This document shows positions 7,865-15,109 of a stretch of DNA of 64,000 nucleotides, in pieces. This DNA comes from JAJZRJ01 sp040757055 (lineage in GTDB: Bacteria > Desulfobacterota > Desulfobulbia > Desulfobulbales > Desulfurivibrionaceae). The notes below the pieces were generated by a model, which was given only the letters and a program-made list of their open reading frames with translations, had not been told where the DNA came from and made no database searches. The translations under genes and the position numbers were made by a program. The stretch spans positions 1 to 64,000 of the forward strand of contig JBFLXY010000004.1 of NCBI GenBank assembly GCA_040757055.1, given 5' to 3'. Numbering within the stretch: the first letter of the stretch is position 1; every line of letters starts with the position of its first letter.

Positions 7865-8482
7865 TCAGGCTCCCTGCTTGGCGCGCTTGTAGCGCAGTTC
7901 TATCCAGTTGAAAAAGCCCATCATCAACCCCACGCAGAAAAAGCCGGCAAAGGGCAGGACAAAGAAGAGCAGCGGCTTGAAACCGAGCACATCGTAGCCC
8001 AGGATGGTGCCCAGGCCCAGAAGTTCGCGGACAAAGCCCAGGGCCATCATGCCGAACATGAAACCCAGGCCCATGCCGATGCCGTCCCAGAAGGAGGCGG
8101 TGACGCTCTCCTTGCAGGCGAACATCTCAAGGCGCATGGTGATGATGGCAAAGGCCACGATGAGCTTGACGAAGATGCCCATCCTGGCATAAGCCTCGGG
8201 CAGGTAGGCGGCCAGCACCATGTCGATCACCGTCACCCAGGTGGCGATGGTCAGCGTATAGGTGGGGATGCGGATGCGCGGGTGGATCTTGTTTTTGAAG
8301 ATGGCGATGGTGCAGCTCGAAAAGACCTGGACAAAGAGCACCGCGATGCCGAGCATGAAGCCGTTCATCACCGTGGTGCTGATGCCCACCGCCGGGCACA
8401 TGGAGAGCACCAGCCGGAAAATGGGGTTCTCGTTCAGGATGCCGTTCACGACGAGCTGCAGGTTGGTTTTGTCGGTTGCCAC
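7865..8482 (-). CDS. rnfE: Rnf complex subunit RnfE
   Basis: 205 aa, six predicted membrane helices, homologous to RnfA. Contains N-G-I-L-N-E-N-P-I-F-R-L, S-S-C-T-I-A-I-F-K-N-K and E-M-F-A-C-K-E-S-V, with the cysteines proposed to hold the intramembrane FeS cluster shared with RnfA. The start is GTG at 8482, chosen because GGAGGAA lies 6-7 nt upstream; an upstream open extension of about 39 codons overlaps rnfG and has no family resemblance. Confidence 0.93.
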   Translation of the reverse strand: MATDKTNLQLVVNGILNENPIFRLVLSMCPAVGISTTVMNGFMLGIAVLFVQVFSSCTIAIFKNKIHPRIRIPTYTLTIATWVTVIDMVLAAYLPEAYARMGIFVKLIVAFAIITMRLEMFACKESVTASFWDGIGMGLGFMFGMMALGFVRELLGLGTILGYDVLGFKPLLFFVLPFAGFFCVGLMMGFFNWIELRYKRAKQGA

Positions 8483-8522
8483 GCTGTTCCTCCGCGGGAA
8501 TAAAGCCTTGTGTCGTGCCGGG

Positions 8523-9434
8523 TCAGAACGGCACGGCGATGTGCTGCTCCGCCAGCACCTTGTCAAGAATCGCCAGCCGGTAGGCGAACTTGCCGGCAAT
8601 GGCCTTGACGCCGCTGGTCACGGCCCGGCTGGAGATGGTGGCGCCGGTCAGGGCGTAGATGTCCTTGTCCTGATACAGTGCCTGGACCCTGGCGATCTCC
8701 TCCGGGCTGATCGCCTCCCCTCCCTTGGCCGGTTCCAGCGCCCGGCGGTACTCTTCGGGCAGCGGGGTCTTGACCACCCCGAGTTTCTTCAATGCCTCGA
8801 AGGTCTTGCCCTGGAACTGGTTCTTGAAATACCCCTGGACGATCTCGCCGCCCAGGCCCGGGTCCTCCTCGTGCTCCATGATCTCAAGGCCGAGCACGGT
8901 AAAGGCGGGATCGAGGGCGAGAACGACGTCGATAAAGGTCTTGAAGCCGGGGAACTCGCCGGAGAGGAGATAGGCGCGGCGCTTGCCCGCTTCGGTGACG
9001 ATGATGGTCTGGTCGGCATAACGGAGCGACTTGCCTGCCCCCAGGGCGGCGGCGATGGCGGCATCGCGGGCACCAGCCTCAGCCGCCTGCCCGGCGGCAA
9101 GCGATACCGGCTGCTGACCGAGAAAGGCGCCGTCGAGGCTGATCTCGACAAAAACGGCACCCGCCTGCTCCCTGCCCTTCACCGGCACCAGATAGCCGAT
9201 GGCGGAGGTTTCGCCACTGGTGACGATGTAGCGGTGCAGCGGGTGGAGCGCCAAGGTTTCCGGCGCCGGCGCGGCGGCGGAATAGCCCAGCAATCCCAGC
9301 ATCACCTGCTGCTCGCGCTGCTCGGCGTTGTGGAGCTTGGCCTTGTTGGTGAAGACAAAGGCCGCGCCCATCACCAGCCCGGCCAGCAGGCAGGAGATGG
9401 TGAGCCGGAAGATAATGGTGGCGATGTCCTTCAT
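8523..9434 (-). CDS. rnfG: Rnf complex subunit RnfG (covalent FMN)
   Basis: 303 aa. One N-terminal membrane anchor (about 8-30) and a periplasmic FMN-binding domain. The flavinylation motif is L-T-G-A-T-I-S-S near residue 267, with the threonine of T-G-A-T the expected FMN attachment site. G-L-G-G-E-I-V typical of RnfG/NqrC is present upstream. The length exceeds enterobacterial RnfG (about 206 aa) but is usual for longer forms of the family. The start codon overlaps the rnfD stop (ATGA), so translation is probably coupled. Confidence 0.93.
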   Translation of the reverse strand: MKDIATIIFRLTISCLLAGLVMGAAFVFTNKAKLHNAEQREQQVMLGLLGYSAAAPAPETLALHPLHRYIVTSGETSAIGYLVPVKGREQAGAVFVEISLDGAFLGQQPVSLAAGQAAEAGARDAAIAAALGAGKSLRYADQTIIVTEAGKRRAYLLSGEFPGFKTFIDVVLALDPAFTVLGLEIMEHEEDPGLGGEIVQGYFKNQFQGKTFEALKKLGVVKTPLPEEYRRALEPAKGGEAISPEEIARVQALYQDKDIYALTGATISSRAVTSGVKAIAGKFAYRLAILDKVLAEQHIAVPF

Positions 9435-10423
9435 TGCCCACCCCCTTGCGGCGGCGCGAAGCGCTGCGGCTTGAACCAGTTGTCCAGCACCGGGCTCATC
9501 GGGTTCATCAGCAGAATGGCGTAGCAGACGCCCTCGGGATAGCCGCCCTTCAGACGGATCAGCACGGTGAGTGCGCCGATGCCGCAGCCGTAGATAAGCT
9601 GCGAAGTCTTGTTGGTCGGGCTGGTGACATAATCGGTGGCCATGAAGATGGCTCCCAGCAGCGCACCGCCGGAAAGCACGGCCAGCAGCGGATCACCGCC
9701 GAAATACCCCTCGCCGCCGAAAACCCAGGTCAACAGCGCGATGGTGCCGATGGTCGAGGCCGGGATGTGCCAGGTGATGTAACCGTGGTAGAGCAGATAG
9801 AGGCCGCCGAGCACCAGGAGCAGGCCCGAGGTCTCACCGATGGAGCCCGGCCGCCAGCCGAGGAAGAAATTGGTGTAGACATTGGCTGCCGTGCCGAACT
9901 GTTCGGCAAAGGCGGCCATGCCCTGGCCCTTCAGCACCGCCAGGGGGGTGGCGGTGGCCACCGCATCCACCGTGGTGCCGAGGTAGGAGAAGATGGCGAG
10001 ATGATCGAGGGGGGGCAGCCAGGCAGAGGTCATGGCCACCGGGAAGGTGGCGACCAGGAAGGCGCGGGCCAGAAGCGCCGGGTTGAAGATGTTGTAGCCG
10101 ATGCCGCCCAGCAGGTGCTTGCCGATGGAGATGGCCATCACCGCGCCCAGCAGCGGCAGCAGATAATGGACGCCGGGCGGGACGACAAAGGCGAGCAGCA
10201 TGCCGGTGACCGCGGCGCTGCCGTCGCTGACCGTCACCTTCCGGCCCATGGCCTTCTGGGTGAGAGCCTCCACCGCCATGCAGCTTGCGACGCTGACCGC
10301 GGTGATGATCAGGGTGCGGACGCCGAAGAGGAAAACCGAAAAAATGAGCGACGGCACCAGGCAGGCCGCCACGGTCCACATGATTTTCGCTACCGACTCG
10401 CTGCTCCGCACGTGCGGCGACAC
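9431..10423 (-). CDS. rnfD: Rnf complex subunit RnfD (covalent FMN); start uncertain
   Basis: 330 aa from the GTG at 10423. Polytopic membrane subunit with the FMN-attachment motif A-T-A-T-P-L at about residue 156 and the conserved G-G-I-G-Y-N-I-F-N-P-A block. The GTG start removes part of the conserved N-terminus: homologues start a few residues before V-S-x-S-P-H-x-R. Here the frame reads I-K-P-S-E-S-E-K-P-A-G-A-P-R-G-L-W-K-V-S immediately upstream with no ATG, GTG or TTG. AGGAG (10495-10491) stands 7 nt before an in-frame ATC at 10483. The real start may therefore be a non-canonical ATC at 10483. Stop overlaps rnfG. Confidence 0.9.
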   Translation of the reverse strand: MSPHVRSSESVAKIMWTVAACLVPSLIFSVFLFGVRTLIITAVSVASCMAVEALTQKAMGRKVTVSDGSAAVTGMLLAFVVPPGVHYLLPLLGAVMAISIGKHLLGGIGYNIFNPALLARAFLVATFPVAMTSAWLPPLDHLAIFSYLGTTVDAVATATPLAVLKGQGMAAFAEQFGTAANVYTNFFLGWRPGSIGETSGLLLVLGGLYLLYHGYITWHIPASTIGTIALLTWVFGGEGYFGGDPLLAVLSGGALLGAIFMATDYVTSPTNKTSQLIYGCGIGALTVLIRLKGGYPEGVCYAILLMNPMSPVLDNWFKPQRFAPPQGGGQ

Positions 10424-10538
10424 CGAGACCTTCCACAGGCCGCGCGGGGCTCCGGCCGGTTTTTCTGACTCTGACGGTTTGATGGCGATTCTCCTACAAC
10501 AAATATGGTTGGCGGGTCTCTCCGGGTCGCCCCTGGGC

Positions 10539-11858
10539 TCAGCGTTTGGCCTTCATCTTGGCCAGCCGGATGAACTGGACCAGCGGCCGCTTGGCCGGGC
10601 AGACATAGGCGCAGCAGCCGCACTCGAAGCACTCGAACACCCCGAAACGCCCCGTATCCTCCGGTCGGCCTGCCTCGACATGGATGGCGATCTCCTTGGG
10701 CTCCAGCCCCATGGGGCAGGCGTCGAGGCACCAGCCGCAGCGGATGCACTGGGAATGCGGGGTAGTATCGATCTCGTCCTCGGCAAGGAAAAGCACCGAG
10801 GAGGTGGTCTTGGTCACCGGGATGTCCAGGGTAGAGATGGCAAAGCCCATCATCGGCCCGCCCATGACGACTTTGGCAAGCTGCGGGGTCACGCCGCCGA
10901 GGTACTCGACGATGTCGCTGACCCTGGTGCCGACCTTGACCAGCAGGTTGGCCGGCCGCGCAATCCCCTTGCCGGAGACGGTCAACACCTTCTCATAGAG
11001 CGGCTTGCCGAGCACCACCGCATCGCGGATCGCCCGGGCAGTGCTCACGTTGTGCACCACTACCCCCACCGCGCTGGGCAGGGCAAAGCCCGGCACCTTG
11101 CGGCCGGTGATTGACTGGATCAACTGCTTTTCCGAACCCTGCGGATACTTCACCTTGAGCGGACGGACGGTGATCTGTGCTTCCGGGGTGGAGGCGGCGG
11201 CCGCTGCAGAACTCATGGCGGCAATGGCGTCCGGCTTGTTGTTCTCGATGCCGATGTGGCAGGTGGAAATACCGAGGATCTTGAGGATGACTTTGGCGCC
11301 CTCGACGATCTCGGCGCTCTTTTCCAGCATCTGCCGGTGATCAGCGGTGATGTACGGCTCGCATTCGGCGCCGTTCAGGATCAGGGTGTCGATGGGGTTG
11401 TTGGGGGGCGGGGAGAGCTTGACGTGGGAAGGAAAGCCGGCGCCGCCAATGCCGATGATGCCGGCGTCCTGAACCTTCCTGAGCAACTCCTCGCGGGGAA
11501 TCGCCCGCCAGTCGGCGGTCGCGTAATGAACCGGCGCGGCCTCACGGTTGGTCCTGATGGTGACGGAGGGAGCGCTCACCCGCAGGGGATGCGCGGACAT
11601 GCCGATGGCGGTGACCGTACCGGCAACCGGGGCGTGCAGCGGGACACCGAGCCCCTTGGTCACCGTGCCGATCACCTGCCCTTCCCGCACCTCTTCCCTC
11701 ACCGCCACCGTGGGCGAACAGGGGGCGCCGATGTGCTGGCCGAGGATCAGCTCCAACTCGGCCGGCACCGGCATGGCCTCGATGGGAAGCGCTGCGGTGA
11801 GATCCTTGGCTTCTGGTGGATGGACGCCGCCCTTGGGAAAAGTAAGGAGAGAAGTCAT
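10539..11858 (-). CDS. rnfC: Rnf complex subunit RnfC (NADH-binding, FeS)
   Basis: 439 aa from the ATG at 11858. Cytoplasmic subunit that binds NAD(H) and FMN and carries two 4Fe-4S clusters: GIGGAGFPSHVK (about 135), CIRCGWCLDACPMG (about 370) and CFECGCCAYVCP (about 405). I chose the start because family members begin with F-P-K-G-G-V-H-P-P within the first ten residues. The frame is open upstream to an ATG at 11948, but that 30-residue extension is not conserved. Neither start has a good Shine-Dalgarno sequence. First gene of rnfCDGEAB-apbE. Confidence 0.93.
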   Translation of the reverse strand: MTSLLTFPKGGVHPPEAKDLTAALPIEAMPVPAELELILGQHIGAPCSPTVAVREEVREGQVIGTVTKGLGVPLHAPVAGTVTAIGMSAHPLRVSAPSVTIRTNREAAPVHYATADWRAIPREELLRKVQDAGIIGIGGAGFPSHVKLSPPPNNPIDTLILNGAECEPYITADHRQMLEKSAEIVEGAKVILKILGISTCHIGIENNKPDAIAAMSSAAAAASTPEAQITVRPLKVKYPQGSEKQLIQSITGRKVPGFALPSAVGVVVHNVSTARAIRDAVVLGKPLYEKVLTVSGKGIARPANLLVKVGTRVSDIVEYLGGVTPQLAKVVMGGPMMGFAISTLDIPVTKTTSSVLFLAEDEIDTTPHSQCIRCGWCLDACPMGLEPKEIAIHVEAGRPEDTGRFGVFECFECGCCAYVCPAKRPLVQFIRLAKMKAKR

Positions 11859-12003
11859 GCGTTTGTTTGCCGTCAGAGGGGCGCCAATCCGGCCGCCCCG
11901 CCGCACAATTAGAATGAAACCTTCCGCCTCGCGGAACGACAGGCCCATTGCCCGCAGCCGTGAAGGCTTTTTCGGTTATTAAACCATTGCTCTCTTTTGT
12001 CAA
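11859..12003 (-). promoter_or_regulatory. rnf promoter and structured 5' leader (candidate)
   Basis: On the minus strand a consensus -35 TTGACA (12003-11998) faces a poor, A+T-rich -10 region (AATAAC/TAATAA, about 11981-11975). The ~110-nt leader to the rnfC ATG is G+C-rich with several local hairpins: TTCCGC-GAG-GCGGAA and GGGGCG with CGCCCC are clear. I do not recognise a riboswitch class in it. The absence of a Shine-Dalgarno before rnfC makes a regulatory fold plausible but unproven. Confidence 0.4.
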
Positions 12004-12127
12004 GAAGAATACCGACAAAAAAACTGCTCCTGAAAATGTCTCCTGCAGGATCAATCAGAACACGGCAAACAACAAGAAGCATTGCAATACCAGACGGTTT
12101 TATTTTCGCTCCCCCCTTTTTCTTCTC

Positions 12128-12157
12128 TTGACATTCCTACCCCCCGAAAAGTATGTT
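12128..12157 (+). promoter_or_regulatory. Candidate sigma-70 promoter for the glutamate synthase genes
   Basis: TTGACA at 12128-12133, an 18-nt spacer, then TATGTT at 12152-12157. It lies in a markedly A+T-rich stretch (about 12050-12290) between the divergent rnf and glt operons. The rest of this ~350-bp interval shows no gene. The leader to the first glt gene is about 190 nt. AAGGAG precedes that start codon. Confidence 0.45.
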
Positions 12158-12355
12158 TCTTCTCCCAACTCCCTATTTTTACGAAAGAAACAAATGATAC
12201 AAAAAGGTAATAAACTAATTCCCATTTTTGTAACAAAATAAAAATCTCTCTTCGCCTCTTTCAATGACTGTTCTTTTTTTACAAATCACTTCAGTAGGCC
12301 GGCCGATTTCTGAATCAAACCCTGCCGGCTCCAATTTCATTTCAAGGAGTGTGAC

Positions 12356-13498
12356 ATGTGCCGGTTAGCGTTGAAAACCGCGAGCGAGCCCTTCTCCCCC
12401 TTCTCGGTCCTCACGGCCATGGAGGCGATGCAGGAAGGCTACGACGGCAGCGGCCTGGGCCTCTTGCTGCGGGGCCTCCAGTTCGCCGACTACAAGTACG
12501 ACGCCAGGGATCCGATCCTCTCGGGCATCGTCCACAGCGAGGCCGCCCTGGCCCGTCTCGACCAGATCATGGACAAGGCCGGCTTCACCCTCAAGTACGA
12601 CCATGAATTCGACCTTCGGCGGGAGATGATCGAGGCGCGGGACCGCTTCAAATACATTCTGCGGGTCTACAAGATGCCGGCCGCCTGGAAGGGCCGTGCT
12701 ACCGACGAAATCGAACACGAACTGATGCTGACCCGCCTGACGTTGCGCGCCGACGGCGAGGCCCATGGCGGCGATCTCACCGCCTTCTCCCTCTGGCCGG
12801 ACGTGGCCATGATCAAGGAGGTGGGCTGGCCGCTCGGCGTGGGCCAGGCATTGGGCCTCGACTCGGGCCGCATCAAGGCACGGGTCTGCATGGCCCAAGG
12901 CCGCCAGAACACCAACTACGGCATCAACCTTTACGCCTGCCACCCCTTTTTCATCCAGGGCGTGGCCACCATGACCAACGGCGAGAACACCGCCTTCGTG
13001 CCGATCAAAGACTGGCTCTCCGGCCGCGGCTTTCCCGGCTATATCGGCTACCAGTCCGACTCCGAGGTCTTTGCCCACATCCTCCACTACGTCACCAGGC
13101 AGCTCAAATTGCCGCTCGAAACCTACAAACACGTCATCACCCCGCTCAAGAACGAGGAGCTGGCCAACCACCCGCAGGGCGCGTTCCTCCGCGGCCTGCG
13201 CGATGCCTGCCGCCGCCTCATCATCGACGGCCCCAACGCGGTGATCGGCACCCTGCCCGACGAGACCTGCATGCTGGTGATGGACGCCAAGAAGATGCGG
13301 CCCGCCACCGTGGGCGGCAAGCCGGGCGAGTGGGCCATCGCCTCCGAGATGTGCGGCGTCGACGCCATGATCCAGGATCGCGACCGCGCCCTCGATTTCC
13401 AGCCCATGCGTGAACACACGGTCATTATTCCGCCAGCCAGAGAGGAGTTACAGATATGGTCTCAGTTCAGTCGATTGCCAATACCCCAAGCAGCCTGA
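12356..13498 (+). CDS. Glutamate synthase, glutamine amidotransferase (class II) subunit, archaeal type
   Basis: 380 aa. Releases ammonia from glutamine for the separate FMN subunit encoded next. The protein starts Met-Cys, placing the class II (Ntn) amidotransferase nucleophile Cys2 at the N-terminus after Met removal. G-R-Q-N-T-N-Y-G and the T-N-G-E-N glutamine-site motif lie near 180-215. Split, three-polypeptide glutamate synthases are known in archaea and many anaerobic bacteria. AAGGAG is well placed before the ATG. The 3' end overlaps the next gene by 43 bp, indicating translational coupling. Confidence 0.85.
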   Translation: MCRLALKTASEPFSPFSVLTAMEAMQEGYDGSGLGLLLRGLQFADYKYDARDPILSGIVHSEAALARLDQIMDKAGFTLKYDHEFDLRREMIEARDRFKYILRVYKMPAAWKGRATDEIEHELMLTRLTLRADGEAHGGDLTAFSLWPDVAMIKEVGWPLGVGQALGLDSGRIKARVCMAQGRQNTNYGINLYACHPFFIQGVATMTNGENTAFVPIKDWLSGRGFPGYIGYQSDSEVFAHILHYVTRQLKLPLETYKHVITPLKNEELANHPQGAFLRGLRDACRRLIIDGPNAVIGTLPDETCMLVMDAKKMRPATVGGKPGEWAIASEMCGVDAMIQDRDRALDFQPMREHTVIIPPAREELQIWSQFSRLPIPQAA

Positions 13499-15096
13499 CC
13501 CCCGACGATCTGCCCTGGATCGTCGCCCACAACGAGGAGCGCTGCACCCTCTGCGGTCGCTGCGCCGCGGTCTGCCCGGTGGGCACCCTGCGCCTTGCTT
13601 ACATGCGCAAGCGCATGCCCAGGCTGGTGCTCTCCTCCACCGAGCGGGGCAGCTCCTACAAGACCTTTGTCGGCATCCGCCAGTCCACCGAGATAGCCAA
13701 GCGCTGCATCGGCTGCGGCTCCTGCTCCATGGTCTGCCCCAATGAGGCGATCCACCCGGTGCACAACAGTGAGCGCGACCGCTTCCGCTTCCTCGACACC
13801 CAGAAGGGAGAACCGAACAAGCGCGGCGGCCGCCGCAACGTGCCGGGGCCGAACCTGCTCGACCGCATCATCTTCAACCGCATCTCCATGCTCACCGACC
13901 CGGCGCTGGACGCCGGCCGCCACGAATTCTCCTGCAACACCCTCCTCGGCCGGGTACTCCCGCCGGAAGAGTATGTGCGGCGGCAACTGGCCGGCGAGTG
14001 GATTCCGCCGGTCCGGGAGATATTCCCCTTTGTCATCGGCTCCATGTCCTTCGGCGCACTCTCCCCGAACATGTGGCTGGGTCTCCTCCAGGGCGTGGCC
14101 TACTGCAACGAGGTCTTGGGCATCCCGGTGGTCATGGCCACCGGCGAGGGCGGCTGCCCGCCCTGGGTTCTGAGGAGCCCCTTCCTCAAGTACATCATCC
14201 TGCAGATCGCCTCGGGCTACTTCGGCTGGGACGAGATCATCCGCGCCATTCCCGAGATGCAGTGCGACCCGGCCGCCATCGAGATCAAGTACGGCCAGGG
14301 CGCCAAGCCCGGCGACGGCGGCCTCTTGATGTGGTTCAAGGTCTCGAAGCTCATCGCCCGCCTGCGCGGCGTGCCCGAAGGCGTCGACCTGCCCAGCCCG
14401 CCGGTGCACCAGACCTTGTATTCCATCGAGGAGTCGGTTATGAAGATGATCCAGACCATGTCCATGGCCTGGAACTTCCGGGTGCCGGTCTATCCGAAGA
14501 TCTCCGGCTCCACCTCGGCCAAGTCGGTACTCAATAACCTGGTGCGCAACCCCTATGCCGGCGCGCTCATGATCGACGGCATCGACGGCGGCACCGGCGC
14601 GGCCTACAACATCAGCATGGACGCCACCGGCCATCCCATCGCCTCGAACGTCCGCGAGTGCTACCTCGACCTCTGCGCCCAAGGCAGGCAGAACGAGATC
14701 CCGATCTTCGCCGCCGGCGGCGTGGGCAAGAACGGCAACGTCACCCAGAACGGCATGGCCCTCATCATGCTGGGCGCCAGTGGCGTCCACATGGGCAAGT
14801 ACATGATGCAGGCCGCGGCCGGCTGCCTCGGCACCGAGACCAACCGCTGCAACGTCTGCAACATCGGCCTCTGCCCCAAGGGCATCACCAGCCAGAACCC
14901 CAAGCTGTATCGCCGCCTCGATCCCGACCAGGTCGCCCAGCGGGTGGTGGACACCTTCATGTCCATCCGCACCGAGGTCAAGAAGATCATGGCGCCCCTG
15001 GGCCGCTCCCAGAGCCTGCCCATCGGCATGTCCGATGCCCTCGGCATCGACGACAAGGACGCGGCCGAACGCCTGAACATCCGTTACGTCTGTTAA
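13456..15096 (+). CDS. Glutamate synthase, FMN-binding catalytic subunit with N-terminal ferredoxin domain
   Basis: 546 aa. Converts 2-oxoglutarate plus ammonia to glutamate at FMN. Residues ~30-100 hold two 4Fe-4S motifs (CTLCGRCAAVCP and CIGCGSCSMVCP). The FMN TIM barrel follows (G-S-M-S-F-G-A-L-S, KYGQGAKPGDGG, DGIDGGTGAA, A-A-G-G-V). Near the C-terminus, CNVCNIGLCPKG supplies the 3Fe-4S ligands of glutamate synthase. GAGAGGAG precedes the ATG. This corresponds to the large-subunit synthase domain of bacterial GltB as a stand-alone protein. Confidence 0.9.
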   Translation: MVSVQSIANTPSSLTPDDLPWIVAHNEERCTLCGRCAAVCPVGTLRLAYMRKRMPRLVLSSTERGSSYKTFVGIRQSTEIAKRCIGCGSCSMVCPNEAIHPVHNSERDRFRFLDTQKGEPNKRGGRRNVPGPNLLDRIIFNRISMLTDPALDAGRHEFSCNTLLGRVLPPEEYVRRQLAGEWIPPVREIFPFVIGSMSFGALSPNMWLGLLQGVAYCNEVLGIPVVMATGEGGCPPWVLRSPFLKYIILQIASGYFGWDEIIRAIPEMQCDPAAIEIKYGQGAKPGDGGLLMWFKVSKLIARLRGVPEGVDLPSPPVHQTLYSIEESVMKMIQTMSMAWNFRVPVYPKISGSTSAKSVLNNLVRNPYAGALMIDGIDGGTGAAYNISMDATGHPIASNVRECYLDLCAQGRQNEIPIFAAGGVGKNGNVTQNGMALIMLGASGVHMGKYMMQAAAGCLGTETNRCNVCNIGLCPKGITSQNPKLYRRLDPDQVAQRVVDTFMSIRTEVKKIMAPLGRSQSLPIGMSDALGIDDKDAAERLNIRYVC

Positions 15097-15109
15097 GAAG
15101 GAGCACCCC

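Noticed and set aside
11859..11980. A known riboswitch (cobalamin or molybdenum cofactor type) before rnfC
   Set aside because: Hairpins are present but I could not match the conserved cores of either class.
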